64,000 nucleotides of DNA from JAEUIG01 sp046349775 (lineage in GTDB: Bacteria; Planctomycetota; Planctomycetia; Planctomycetales; Planctomycetaceae): contig JAXMBS010000022.1 in the NCBI GenBank assembly GCA_046349775.1, positions 1 through 64,000 of the forward strand, written 5' to 3'. Under the pieces are notes generated by a model. It did no database searches. It saw only the letters and a program-made list of their open reading frames with translations, and was not told the DNA's origin. Positions 55,328 through 64,000 of the stretch are shown piece by piece; positions within the stretch are counted from its first letter, which is position 1, and each line of letters begins with the position of its first letter. The position numbers and the translations under genes are program-made.

Positions 55328-55339
55328 ACGTGTACACGT
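55328..55339. promoter_or_regulatory. 12-bp palindrome upstream of the ImmA-like gene
   Basis: ACGTGTACACGT is a perfect palindrome 51-63 bp upstream of the ImmA-like start on the minus strand. It could be an operator for a repressor controlling the gene, in line with the family's usual pairing with an HTH repressor. No repressor gene is adjacent. Confidence 0.35.
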
Positions 55340-55586
55340 ATGCGAGTCAAGGGTGTGCATGGCACTCTGGCAAAACCCGGTCGACATTGCCGGCCGCACA
55401 AACGTGCGAAACCCTGCCCGTCGTAGCGGACGCTGCGACTTTTCTGGCAGCCGCGCCCCCCAGCCGTCCGTTCCCGCCAATTCACGACGCCCCCGGCAAC
55501 CGATCTGATCCTGAGACGACAGGCCCGGCCCGGATTTCGACCACCAGCCGACCGATTGCCACGCTCGCCGCCGCACGCACGCAACG

Positions 55587-56726
55587 ATGTCTACACTCTC
55601 GACCGCCTTGGAACAGCGACCCGCAGCCATGTCCGTCCGCTCCCAGACGCTCCGCGCGGGGATGCTGGCCGTGTTGGCGCTGGCCGCCGGCACAGTGACG
55701 GCGCTCCTGCTGGCGGGCCGTGAGCCGGCCCGCTTTTCAGCCCGGATCGAAGCCCAGACCGCGTTCGTCAACGCGGCGCATGCGGGGATCGTCGCTGAAC
55801 TGCTCGTGAAGGAAGGGGACCACGTCAGCCTCGAACATCCGCTGGCGACGCTGACCGATCCTGAGCTGGATGCGCGGATCGCCGAAACCAAAGCGCAGGT
55901 GTCAGTGCACGAGAAAGAACTCGCTCAGGCCGAAGCATGCGCCGCAGTCGAACTGGCCTGGCGTCTGAAGGAGATCGACAACGAAATCGTCGCTACCGAG
56001 TTGCAATCCGCCGACTACCTCAAGGAAAAGTTCGATTGGGAACTGGAACGGAGCATGTGGGCCGACCTGTTGTCGACCAATGAGACGGCGATGTTCGACA
56101 ACGGCACGCCGGCGTTCCAGTCGATTCTTCTGAAGTCGCGCGTGCCCGGCGAACAGCACATGAACGCAGTGCTCAAGCACGAGACCGCCGACAACGCCGT
56201 CGCGGTGTCCGGCGTGCAGGTGGAAATCTGCCAGGAATCGCTGAGCCGGCTGCAGCGGACGAAAGAGGAGTTGCCGGCGCGGATCCGCCAGAAGTCGGGG
56301 GTCGAAGTGGCGGAGCAGCGGCTGGCGCAGTCGCTGGGAACACTCGCACGACTGGAAGCGCAGCGCAACGAGCTCGTTGTGAAATCGACGGCCATCGGCG
56401 CGGTCGGCTTGTTCCGCGCCCGGCCCGGCGATCATCTGCAACCGGGCCAGACGATCGTCGAAATCCTGGACGACGCCCGCCGCTGGGTCGTGGCTTCAGT
56501 TCCATCTTCCTGCGTGCCGGAATTCGAGCCACAGCGACAGGTCAAGCTCACGTTCCCCGGCGGCCAGGTCCGCACCGGAACGGTGGTTTCGATCCCGCCG
56601 CAGGCCGATCGTGCGGCCGGGCCTGACGATGTCGATCCGCGGGTCGCTGTCCGGATCGAGCAGTCCGGCGCCGCCTGGCCGAATGTTCCGCTCGGCTCGC
56701 GCGTGGATGTGCAGCTGGCCGAGTGA
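55587..56726 (+). CDS. HlyD-family membrane fusion protein
   Basis: The 379-residue protein has one membrane segment (AGMLAVLALAAGTVTALLL), a lipoyl-like beta region (AHAGIVAELLVKEGDHVSLEHPLATLTDPEL), and a long coiled coil (about residues 100-245, from TKAQVSVHEKELAQAEA). It closes with a second beta segment (ARPGDHLQPGQTIVEILDD; VPLGSRVDVQL). This is the periplasmic adaptor of type I secretion or RND-type systems. No ABC or RND partner is in the window. The next gene, 76 bp downstream, is a cardiolipin synthase. Confidence 0.85.
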   Translation: MSTLSTALEQRPAAMSVRSQTLRAGMLAVLALAAGTVTALLLAGREPARFSARIEAQTAFVNAAHAGIVAELLVKEGDHVSLEHPLATLTDPELDARIAETKAQVSVHEKELAQAEACAAVELAWRLKEIDNEIVATELQSADYLKEKFDWELERSMWADLLSTNETAMFDNGTPAFQSILLKSRVPGEQHMNAVLKHETADNAVAVSGVQVEICQESLSRLQRTKEELPARIRQKSGVEVAEQRLAQSLGTLARLEAQRNELVVKSTAIGAVGLFRARPGDHLQPGQTIVEILDDARRWVVASVPSSCVPEFEPQRQVKLTFPGGQVRTGTVVSIPPQADRAAGPDDVDPRVAVRIEQSGAAWPNVPLGSRVDVQLAE

Positions 56727-56802
56727 CAATCGGCGGCTCAATCTGTTAGATAGGCTCACCGACGCGCGGATGAGACGTCGGCGGGACCTCTGATTGAGCC
56801 TT

Positions 56803-58257
56803 ATGTCCGATCGGCCGCTCCTGACGCTGCTGTTCACGGGCCTGTTCTACGCAGTCCACCTCGCGGTCGCGGTCCGCGCCGTTTTGCGGCCGCATCGCGA
56901 GCCGGCGTCGCGAATTGCGTGGGTCGTGATGATCATGGTGCTGCCGCTCGTCGGCATCATTGGTTACATCCTGCTGGGGGAGACGAACATCGGCCGGCGC
57001 CGCGTAGCGCGGCTCCGGGAAGTCGAGTCGCGGCTGCCCCATCCGCGTCAGGCTCCGGAAGCGGCCGCAGCGGGCCGGATTGCACAGGTGCCGGAGTGCT
57101 ATGCGCCGCTGTTCCGAGTGGGCGCATCCGTGAACGGGTTTGCGCCGCTGGGAGGGAACCGTGCCAGGCTGCTGGCGGATTCCAACGCGATGATCGACTC
57201 GCTGGTGGCCGACATCGACGCCGCCCGAGAGCACGTACATCTGCTGTTCTACATCTGGCTGCCGGACAACAACGGCGGCAAGGTGGTTGCGGCTCTCCAG
57301 CGCGCTGCCGCGCGGGGTGTTGCGTGCCGAGTGATGGTCGATGCGATCGGCTCGCGACTGTTGATCGCCTCGCCACACTGGCAGGCGCTATGGGAGGCCG
57401 GTGTGAGGACGGCCACCGCACTGCCGGTCGGCAATCCGCTGTTGCGACCATTGCGCGGCCGGATCGATCTCCGGAATCATCGGAAGATCGTCGTGATCGA
57501 CAACGCGATCACGTATTGCGGCAGTCAGAACTGCGCTGATCCCGAGTTTCGCATCAAAGCGAAATATGCGCCCTGGGTCGACGCCGTCGTGCGCATCGCA
57601 GGACCGATCGCCCGGCAGAACCAGCACCTGTTCATCGGCGACTGGATGGCCCAGGTGGATGAAGACCTGGTCGGCCTGCTCGAGGAGCCGCTGCAGAAAC
57701 TCGATCCAGGCATCACGGCGCTCGTCGTGGGGACCGGACCGACGGTCCGCAATTCGGCAATGCCGGAGGTCTTCGAGACGCTGATGTACACGGCGCGGCA
57801 TGAACTCACCATCACGACGCCGTACTACGTGCCGGACGAGTCCATGCAGTCGGCGCTGTGCAACTGCGCCCGCCGCGGCATCAATACGACGGTCATCTTT
57901 CCTGCCCGGAACGATTCGCGGTTCGTGGGGGCGGCCAGCCGCAGCTACTACGCAGAATTGCTCAACGCTGGCGTCAATATTTTCGAGTACGAAGGCGGGC
58001 TGCTCCATAGCAAGACGCTCACGCTCGACGGCGAAATCACGCTGATCGGTTCAGCCAACATGGATCGCCGCAGCTTCGAACTCAACTACGAAAACAACAC
58101 GCTGGTGTACGATCCGGTGCTGACGTCGGAAATCCGTCGCCGCCAGGACGATTACCTCGCGCGTTCCCGGCCGGTGCTGGCGGCCGAAGTTTCCGACTGG
58201 ACGCTACCGCGCCAGTTCTGGATCAATTTCGCCGCGATGTTGGGACCGGTCCTGTGA
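56803..58257 (+). CDS. cls: Cardiolipin synthase (PLD family)
   Basis: The 484-residue product has two N-terminal membrane helices (LLTLLFTGLFYAVHL; RIAWVVMIMVLPLVGIIGYILLGE). Two HxKxxxxD motifs follow: NHRKIVVIDN with the nearby GSQN, and HSKTLTLDG with IGSANMDRRS. Between them lie EHVHLLFYIWLPDN and TPYYVPDE. This is the domain order of bacterial Cls, which joins phosphatidyl groups to make cardiolipin in the inner membrane. The frame as computed begins at TTG 56794; the ATG at 56803 is more likely. Intact. Confidence 0.93.
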   Translation: MSDRPLLTLLFTGLFYAVHLAVAVRAVLRPHREPASRIAWVVMIMVLPLVGIIGYILLGETNIGRRRVARLREVESRLPHPRQAPEAAAAGRIAQVPECYAPLFRVGASVNGFAPLGGNRARLLADSNAMIDSLVADIDAAREHVHLLFYIWLPDNNGGKVVAALQRAAARGVACRVMVDAIGSRLLIASPHWQALWEAGVRTATALPVGNPLLRPLRGRIDLRNHRKIVVIDNAITYCGSQNCADPEFRIKAKYAPWVDAVVRIAGPIARQNQHLFIGDWMAQVDEDLVGLLEEPLQKLDPGITALVVGTGPTVRNSAMPEVFETLMYTARHELTITTPYYVPDESMQSALCNCARRGINTTVIFPARNDSRFVGAASRSYYAELLNAGVNIFEYEGGLLHSKTLTLDGEITLIGSANMDRRSFELNYENNTLVYDPVLTSEIRRRQDDYLARSRPVLAAEVSDWTLPRQFWINFAAMLGPVL

Positions 58258-58654
58258 CCGGACGACAAGACGTTCGCGCTCCGCGACCCGTGTGTTTCAC
58301 AGGTCCCGCTGACTCAAATTGAAGTCGCGGTTGGCACGGCATTCGCTCGAAATCGTCGTCGTAGAACGCTGCTGCGAGTCGATTGAAAACATGCACCGGG
58401 CCAGTGACCGAGATGGTTCACAGTCCCCGGCGCGGCGAATTATTCGTCCCGCTGGCGAATCTGTCGCCAGCGGAAGACCGCGTGCCGATTTGATCTGGCG
58501 TTCTCACGGTCAATCACGTTTTAATAAGGCCACTGTGAACTGACTGATTGCACTTTTCTCAACAGACAGGATTGATTTGCGGATAGTCCGTGACGGGGCC
58601 CCAACCGGCAAATGTTCGCCCACCCGCGCGGTTCGAGTTTTTGGAGGGGCCGCT
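58258..58654. other. Intergenic region upstream of hemP
   Basis: About 400 bp without a gene. It holds a 9-bp hairpin (CGCTGGCGA 58450-58458 with TCGCCAGCG 58464-58472), not followed by a T-run, and an AT-rich patch near 58510-58530 that may be the hemP promoter. No clear Fur box was seen. Confidence 0.45.
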
Positions 58655-58840
58655 GTGGGAGAGAATTGGTCACCGGGCAACGAAGCCGCAGGTCAGGCAT
58701 CGACCAGCGGCAGTCAGCCCCCGCGGAAGATTTCGTCCGCCGACATTCTGCAAGGGGACCGTGAGGTCCTGATTCAGCACGGAACGGAGACGTACCGGCT
58801 GCGCGTCACGAAGGCGAATAAGCTGATTCTCAATAAGTGA
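58655..58840 (+). CDS. hemP: Hemin uptake protein HemP family
   Basis: GTG 58655 has GGAGG upstream and gives 61 residues. The C-terminal half reads KISSADILQGDREVLIQHGTETYRLRVTKANKLILNK, which fits the HemP pattern (short strand-rich protein ending YxLRxTxxxKLILxK). HemP is found next to haem-uptake and TonB genes, and in some bacteria it acts as a small regulator of haem receptor expression. Here it lies about 300 bp upstream of an ExbB/MotA-type channel gene on the same strand, which fits a role in energised iron or haem uptake. Confidence 0.8.
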   Translation: MGENWSPGNEAAGQASTSGSQPPRKISSADILQGDREVLIQHGTETYRLRVTKANKLILNK

Positions 58841-59146
58841 CGCTGGCGCGCGTTTACCTGGCTTTGAGCGTGACGGTCGTCGTCTGACCGCTGCGCAGTT
58901 GTATGGTTGCGCGCTCGGTCTCCTTGTCCTTTGGACCGGGGTCCCGCCGGCGGCGAGTAATTGACTCGTCGCGAAGCCAGCGTCGACCTCGCCACTCGAC
59001 CTCTATTCCCGGCTCGTGGGGGAATTTGCGGACGCGCGATCTCTGCCGAAACGCCTGTTCGGCTGGCGGCCGGGCGGGGAGCCAACTTGCGGCTTTTGGC
59101 CGGTTTGGGTACATCCCCCCGCCACACCTCAAATCAGGGTGCGTCC
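58841..59146. other. Gap between hemP and the ExbB-like gene
   Basis: About 300 bp. A minus-strand frame ending at 58854 reads FPHEPGIEVEWRGRRWLRD and ERATIQLRSGQTTTVTLK, which is weakly protein-like, but it has no good start and no recognised family. I do not call it a gene. Otherwise nothing was recognised. Confidence 0.35.
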
Positions 59147-60413
59147 ATGTCCGCCAGCGGCGCTGCACGTCCGTCGAAATTCGCCGATCCGTCGCTGTTT
59201 CTCGGTGCGGCGAGCACGGTGGCGTTCTACGCCGTCATGCTGCAGCCGTCCATGCGCGGGACGGTGCTGTATCACTACACGACGGAGCACGCGGTCGAGT
59301 ACGTCGTCGTGGGCCTGTTCTTCTGGGGACTTTGGGGACGTCCTGCTGAAATTTCTGTCGCTCGCCAATTGGCCGCATTGCTGACAGGAATGGCTGCCAT
59401 CCCGCACTGCACGCGAGCCGGTCGAGAACGCGGCCGCTCTGCTGAAATCGGTGAGGGAACGGCCGCGCTGGCTCCAGAACTCGCGCGTCGGCCGGCGGCT
59501 CGACCTGGCGCTGTCCTATCTCGTCGAACGCGGTTCGGCCGACGATTATCGGGACTATCTGCAATACCTCGCCGACCAGGACGAGCATCTCACCGATGCG
59601 CATTACACCGTGCTGCGGTTCACCGTCGGGACTACGCCGATCCTCGGACTGGTAGGGACCGTGGTGCACTTCGGCACGGCCCTCAGTGGCGTGTCTTTTG
59701 AGCAGATGGCCGAACAGTTGCCGATGATCGTCGGCGAGATGGGTACGGCGTTCAACACGACGACGATCGCCCTCGCCACGTCGATTTCGATGATGTTCTC
59801 GATGTTCCTCTGCGAGCGGATCGAGCGCGGTGTCGTCGGATCGGTCAACCGGCTGGTCGATGCGGAGCTTCTGCACCGCTTCGAGATGAAGGACGCCAAC
59901 GTCACGCCGTTTCTGGCGGCGATGCAGACCGCCAACGCCGATTCACTGCAGATGCTGACCGGCACCCTGCAGCAGTTGATTGGCGTCTGGACGCAGACGC
60001 TGGAGACTGTGTTCCAGAAGTTGGATCAGCGCCAGCAACAGGAAGGCCAGGCCTGGCAGCAGGCGCTACAAACGCTCAATGGCCAGCATCGGACTCTCGA
60101 TCGGGAGCGGGCCGAGCAGTTCACGCAATTGCTTGCCGCGTTGACGAATCGACAGGACGGCCAGCTCGATCAGATCAACGCGATGCTGAGCCGGTTCGAT
60201 TCGATCCGGGACGACTGCCGCGGCTTCGTCGGCGTTCTGCAGCAGATCGCGCAGGGAGAAGGCAAGCTGGCCGACCTGCAGGAGACACTGAACGCGAACC
60301 TGCAGGGGATCCAGCAGACGCAGAAGCTGGAAGAGGCCTTCCACGTGCTGACGGCCGCCGTGCACCTGGTGGCGTCGCGGAATCGGGCACTGGGAGGCCG
60401 CGAAGCGGCGTAA
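59147..60413 (+). pseudogene. MotA/TolQ/ExbB-type proton channel protein, two frameshifts
   Basis: The start MSASGAARPSKFADPSLFLG leads to a membrane helix and EYVVVGLFFWGLW. The frame then shifts near 59335 (expected continuation DVLLKFLSLANW) and again near 59375-59440 (ENAAALLKSVRERP). From 59451 it is clean: VGTTPILGLVGTVVHFGTALSG and GEMGTAFNTTTIALATSISMMF are the two conserved helices of ExbB/TolQ/MotA. A long coiled-coil tail (about 150 residues, from QMLTGTLQQLIGVW) follows, longer than ordinary ExbB. It would use the proton gradient to power an outer-membrane or envelope process. Upstream hemP supports uptake of haem. Confidence 0.78.
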
Positions 60414-60662
60414 GCGCTCTCGCACGCGGAGGTTGGGTCCACCAAAACTCCAGCCCTGATCCGTGAACCTATCGTTCTCGGGTCCTGTCTCACTCCAACG
60501 CGCTACTGTTGGACCGGCGTACGCGTAAAGCCGTGCGGGGGCGGTTTCTGCGGCGATCCGCCGCTGTGGGTTGCAGATTCCTCCCTATATTTCCCGCTCT
60601 CATACGATTTACAACGTATTGACCGGGCCGGAGGAGGATGACCACGACACTAAAGGAGTACG

Positions 60663-61481
60663 ATGTCCGAGCGCTGGCACTTTCAGATCGACGGGAAGCG
60701 GTACGGGCCGGTCCCGACAACCGACCTGGAGCGATTTCTGGCCCCGCCGCGGCTGTGCCGGTTCATGGAAGTCCTCAAGGAAGGGAGCGACGAGTGGGTC
60801 GCAATCGGCCCGCACGACGATCTGTCGACGGCCCTGAAACGTCTGGGGGTGGTCCTGCCGCCACGCCCCGCTACGAGCACGCAGGCTGAGTCGACTGCAC
60901 CCAGGATCGCGCCGATCGGGTTGAAAACCGCAACGGCTGCTGTAGCGCCGGCCGCTGCCGGGGCGGCAGCGACGAGGCCGTGGCGTCCCGGACTCTTGGC
61001 TCGTCTGCGGTATGCACTGGGCGACGCCATCGACGCAGTGGCCGAATTCATCGCCCGGTTCTGGGTTCCGTTCGCGCTCGTGGCCGTGCTGGGGGCAATC
61101 AACCTGGGGATCTACCTCGCCCGCCAATTCGATTATCCGGCCGACCGTGAAATCCGCACGACCTACGTCGAAATCTGGAACGAGTACTTGAAGCTTCAAG
61201 AAGCCAAAACCACCAAGGAGCAGTGGCAGGCGTTCAGCAAGTCGTCCGAGTCGCGGCTGACTCCGCTGATCGAGGGACTGGCGACGCGCACCGATGCCGA
61301 GACGCCGCTGCGGCGGCATCTGCTATGGGCGGGACGGGACTGTCTCGTGCCGCTGGTGTCGAGTGCGGGTGGGGAGCGGCAGCAACGGACCGAGATCAAT
61401 TTCCAGCAGCATCTGAATGCGATCGACCAGCTCTTGCGCAATGAGTCACCGCAGCCGATGCGCGGAGCGCCGCGGATGTAG
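60663..61481 (+). CDS. GYF_2-like (DUF4339) membrane protein
   Basis: AAGGAG precedes ATG 60663; 272 residues. The N-terminus (RWHFQIDGKRYGPVPTTDLERFL, then WVAIGPHDDL) resembles the GYF_2 domain, a small peptide-binding fold common in planctomycete membrane proteins. A low-complexity Ala/Pro linker follows, then a membrane helix (FWVPFALVAVLGAINLGIYL) and a helical C-terminal part. It lies 250 bp downstream of the ExbB-like gene and may belong to the same envelope machine. Function unknown. Confidence 0.68.
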   Translation: MSERWHFQIDGKRYGPVPTTDLERFLAPPRLCRFMEVLKEGSDEWVAIGPHDDLSTALKRLGVVLPPRPATSTQAESTAPRIAPIGLKTATAAVAPAAAGAAATRPWRPGLLARLRYALGDAIDAVAEFIARFWVPFALVAVLGAINLGIYLARQFDYPADREIRTTYVEIWNEYLKLQEAKTTKEQWQAFSKSSESRLTPLIEGLATRTDAETPLRRHLLWAGRDCLVPLVSSAGGERQQRTEINFQQHLNAIDQLLRNESPQPMRGAPRM

Positions 61482-61524
61482 AGGTTGGAATGGCGAATAG
61501 GGACCAGTGAGCAGGATCCGAATC

Positions 61525-62571
61525 ATGAATGATCAAGCGTGGGTTGGAGGGCGTCGGCAACAGCGTGGTGCGTGCCGGTCGGGGTTTACACTGATCGAAC
61601 TGCTGGTCGTGATTGGGATCATCGGTCTATTGGTGGCACTGCTGCTGCCGGCCGTTCAGCAGTCGCGCGAGGCAGCGCGGCGGGCGCAATGCCTGAACAA
61701 CCTGCGGCAGTTCGGGATCGCATTCCAGAACTACCACGACGCGTTTCAGCAGTTCACACCGGTCTATACGGCGGTCCGCAATGGCGTGCTGCGGATTCAC
61801 ATCGGAATTCCGGGGGATTACGACGACGCCAACGTCCACACCTACGCCGAGTTCCTGCTGCCGTACCTCGATCAGCAGCCGTTGTACAACAGGATCAACT
61901 TCCACGAGCCGTATTTCGCTCCGGCCGACATGACGTTCATGGGCTTGCCGAACTATACGGCCGACAATCAGTCGGTGATGGCGACGTCGCTGCCAGTGTT
62001 CCTGTGCCCGTCCGCACCGCGCAATCCCCCCATCCATTCCGACACCTGGCAGGACACGAATCCGCCGATCCCGTTCCGCACCGGCGGCAACGACTACGGG
62101 CCGAGTTGCGGCATTGCCCGTGGTCCCGGCGGACTGCTGGCCTTTGCGCCGCCGCAGGCAATGTCGCTCCCGGACGGCATCCTGACCAACAACCACATCT
62201 CGCTCAGCTACAAAGACATCACCGACGGTGCGACGAATACCGCGATCATGTGGGAAATTGCCGCCCGGCCGCAGGTGTGGAAGCTGGGCAAGAAGGTTGA
62301 CGGCGCCACGACAACCGGCGGCGGCTGGGCCGATATCGGCAACGCCGAGAACTGGTTTGCCGGTTCCTCGGTGGACGGGTCCGGAGCGTACGGCCCGTGT
62401 GCAGTCAACTGCACGAACGAAGGGGGCCACGGCGTCTACAGCTTCCATCCCGGTGGCGTGCACGTCCTGCTGTGCGACGGGTCAGTGCATTTCCTCAACC
62501 AGAACGCAGATATCGGCGTATTCGTGAACCTCGTCACGTATGCCGGCGGCGTCAATTCCCCGTCGCTCTGA
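61525..62571 (+). CDS. DUF1559 protein with prepilin-type N-terminus (second copy)
   Basis: From ATG 61525 (AGGA upstream; a GTG six codons earlier is also possible) the product has 348 residues. It has GFTLIELLVVIGIIGLLVALLLP, then QQSREAARRAQCLNNLRQFGIAFQNYHDAF, VFLCPSAPR, YKDITDGATNTAIMWE, and a C-terminal HPGGVHVLLCDGSVHFLN. The end differs from the first DUF1559 gene at 29.0 kb; the two are not a recent duplication. It is probably a pseudopilin-like surface protein. Confidence 0.92.
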   Translation: MNDQAWVGGRRQQRGACRSGFTLIELLVVIGIIGLLVALLLPAVQQSREAARRAQCLNNLRQFGIAFQNYHDAFQQFTPVYTAVRNGVLRIHIGIPGDYDDANVHTYAEFLLPYLDQQPLYNRINFHEPYFAPADMTFMGLPNYTADNQSVMATSLPVFLCPSAPRNPPIHSDTWQDTNPPIPFRTGGNDYGPSCGIARGPGGLLAFAPPQAMSLPDGILTNNHISLSYKDITDGATNTAIMWEIAARPQVWKLGKKVDGATTTGGGWADIGNAENWFAGSSVDGSGAYGPCAVNCTNEGGHGVYSFHPGGVHVLLCDGSVHFLNQNADIGVFVNLVTYAGGVNSPSL

Positions 62572-62612
62572 AGCAGTGACGAATGCCGGCGCCGATTTCG
62601 CCTGGGGTGAGG

Positions 62613-64000
62613 TTACTTCTCGCCAAACTTCCCTTTGAGGTACTCGCAGCTCACAATTTTCTCGGCCAGGTCCAGCGGCAGATAGAAGTAGTGATTCGCG
62701 GCCTCAAAACCGATGCGTGAGTCCTGCGTGGCGAGGTCGAACAGCCGCCGGGCAAGCGGGATCTCGTTGTCGAGGAGTTGCACGAGTTCAGCGCGACGGG
62801 CCGGACTGTCGGCCTGTGCGAGGGCGTCGCGGGCCGTGATGAATCGCACCTGGTTGGCGATGCTGGCCCAGTAGGTCTGTGCTGCGCTCGCGATGAGCAG
62901 GTCTTCATCAGCCACAGAACGTTTGTCGGGGGTCGCCAGCGCGGCGGCCTGTTCCATGTCGGCGAGGCCTGCGCTCCAGCCGACGGCGATCTTCTCGAAC
63001 TGTCCGGCCAGCACGTCGGCCGGGTACATGCCGCGCCAGCTGCCGAGGTCGTCATACGGATAACACGTCATCGTCGCCCGGTAGCCGGTGGGCGTGCCAT
63101 AAAGCAGGTTCGCCGGCCCGAACTGTTGCGGTGCGGTGTACAGCCCGAGCCCGTAGGGAAACTCCCGGAACGCATTGCTGAACGCCGTCCAGGCTTGGCG
63201 CGCGTGGGGAGCGGCCGCGGTGCCGTAGCGGTCGGCGGCGATTTCGTCGAGCACGGCGTGCCTGTCAACTCCCTCGCGACCGATGATCCGCTCGGCGACC
63301 TTCAGGTTTGGCGACGGGTAGCCCCCCAGCGACCAGCTCAGCATCAGGCCGTCGACGTGCGCTGCGGTCAGGTTCGCGCAGTGCTCGGCGACGAGGTCCA
63401 TCACCGGCAAGTACGGCACCGTGGAGAGTTCCCACGTGCTGTTGAACGACACGCGGGCCGCGGTCTTCAGGCCGCGCGCTTTCGCAAGTTGCCAGTGCCG
63501 CGCTGCGCGCGGGCCGGGACCGACGACCGAAATCGAATACTCGCCGACCTTTCCCGGCAGCCCGCCACGCTCGAACGGCTGCGCCCATTCGCTGACCGAC
63601 AGCAGCCAGACATTCGCCGGCAGTTTTGCGATGTGGTCCGGCGCGTCGCCGTGGCCCGCCCAGCCCCAGTCCCAGCACAGCACCTGCGCCTGAGGACTGC
63701 TGCGGTGCACGCCTTCTTCAATCGACGCGTTCACCTCGCCGATGATTTCCGCATCGCTCCGCTGCGCGCACCGCGGGCACTCGGTCCGCCGGCCGTGAGA
63801 CGCACAACTCGTCAGGTTCTCTGACGCCGTGATCGTGAACACGCCTCCCAAGCCCGGAACTTCCTGGAACACGTGCGCCAGGGCATCGCTCATCCACCGG
63901 CGGACGCGGGCATCGGACGTGCACATCGCGAGGTGGTCCCCCTCGCGCACGCCCGCCAATTCTGGCCGGTTCGCGAAGAACGCTTCCGGCTGAGCGCGCG
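62613..64000 (-). CDS. Glycosidase-like protein (GH20/DUF4838-type), 3' part
   Basis: The frame is open to the right edge, so the N-terminus is outside the window. It reads CTSDARVRRWMSDALAHVFQ, then GVFTITASENLTSC, a CPRC pair (ECPRCAQRSDAEIIGEVN), VLCWDWGW, and LMLSWSLGGYPS, with many Trp and acidic residues. This looks like a TIM-barrel glycosidase related to GH20 or DUF4838 proteins, but I cannot assign the family firmly. The C-terminal 150 residues are helical (ALAQADSPARRAELVQLLDNEIPLA). It is convergent with the DUF1559 gene. Confidence 0.55.
   Translation of the reverse strand, partial: RAQPEAFFANRPELAGVREGDHLAMCTSDARVRRWMSDALAHVFQEVPGLGGVFTITASENLTSCASHGRRTECPRCAQRSDAEIIGEVNASIEEGVHRSSPQAQVLCWDWGWAGHGDAPDHIAKLPANVWLLSVSEWAQPFERGGLPGKVGEYSISVVGPGPRAARHWQLAKARGLKTAARVSFNSTWELSTVPYLPVMDLVAEHCANLTAAHVDGLMLSWSLGGYPSPNLKVAERIIGREGVDRHAVLDEIAADRYGTAAAPHARQAWTAFSNAFREFPYGLGLYTAPQQFGPANLLYGTPTGYRATMTCYPYDDLGSWRGMYPADVLAGQFEKIAVGWSAGLADMEQAAALATPDKRSVADEDLLIASAAQTYWASIANQVRFITARDALAQADSPARRAELVQLLDNEIPLARRLFDLATQDSRIGFEAANHYFYLPLDLAEKIVSCEYLKGKFGEK

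Noticed and set aside
58854..59168. Minus-strand ORF between hemP and the ExbB-like gene
   Set aside because: Weakly protein-like C-terminal end, but no start with a ribosome site and no family recognised.
60602..60619. Partial palindrome ATACG-N8-CGTAT before the GYF_2-like gene
   Set aside because: Only five base pairs per arm match; this is likely by chance in a promoter region.
1..64000. Programmed frameshifting as a general explanation of the broken genes
   Set aside because: The breaks are many, in unrelated genes, in both directions, and cluster in tracts; no slippery site plus structure pattern is shared.
1..64000. CRISPR arrays, tRNA and rRNA genes, prophage or insertion sequences
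   Set aside because: No regular spaced repeats, no cloverleaf-like segment with a T-loop, and no transposase or phage structural motif was seen in any frame.

Overview
The window is GC-rich bacterial DNA that most likely comes from a planctomycete (Planctomycetota). The evidence is two DUF1559 genes with prepilin-type N-termini, a DUF1571 Tat protein, a BlaI/M56 pair fused to a cupredoxin-like module, a Ser/Thr kinase with FHA domains, a sialidase/SMP-30 protein, a multihaem cytochrome with a HEAT-like tail, and lipid A genes (lpxD, lpxI). No rRNA, tRNA, CRISPR array, phage or insertion sequence was seen. The genus cannot be fixed from this sequence.

Layout. 1-8.2 kb: end of a multihaem cytochrome, a Uma2-type gene, a DUF1571 protein, a broken alpha/beta hydrolase, then a badly frameshifted run of two ketosynthases and a 3-hydroxyacyl-CoA dehydrogenase. 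8.2-23 kb: PilZ, lpxD-lpxI, aroH, STAS and ACT proteins, a host-attachment-type protein, DUF2007, a glutaredoxin-CcdA/DsbD fusion, a Tat protein, a bicupin, a fatty acid desaturase, a cold-shock protein and leuB. 23-35 kb: two palindromic repeats, an SGNH-sialidase-SMP-30 gene, a soluble PAS/MCP-like protein, a squalene-cyclase-like repeat protein, a DUF1559/HEAT pair, a pore-like membrane protein, and blaI with M56-cupredoxin. 35-45 kb: an orphan stretch, gatC-gatA-gatB, a Lon-domain/DUF309 pair, nth, dcd, a DUF6882 gene and an esterase. 45-55 kb: DinB, a double-FHA kinase, a BRCT/MerR-HTH/TPR protein, a methyltransferase, glyA, alkaline phosphatase, an ASCH/wHTH protein, a nitrilase-family protein, and larE coupled to an ImmA/IrrE-like gene. 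55-64 kb: HlyD, cardiolipin synthase, hemP, an ExbB/MotA-like channel, a GYF_2-like protein, DUF1559, and the 3' part of a glycosidase-like gene.

How genes work together. lpxD and lpxI act in the same lipid A pathway and form a likely operon. gatC, gatA and gatB make one amidotransferase. blaI and the M56 gene overlap by 4 bp, with a 16-bp palindrome upstream. hemP lies just upstream of the ExbB-like gene, which fits energised haem or iron uptake. The kinase and the BRCT/HTH/TPR gene are same-strand neighbours and could be a phospho-signalling module (inference).

Data quality. Reading frames break in clusters (about 3.9-8.2, 24.4-25.8, 28.5-28.6, 30.9-32.0, 36.5-38.4, 43.3-43.6, 45.9-47.9 and 59.3-59.5 kb) and are clean between them. 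The breaks hit genes expected to be essential, such as gatA and gatB. Protein motifs continue intact in another frame across each break, and several breaks can be repaired by adding one base to a homopolymer. I read most of them as consensus errors rather than gene decay. lpxD carries an in-frame TAG that is not an indel.
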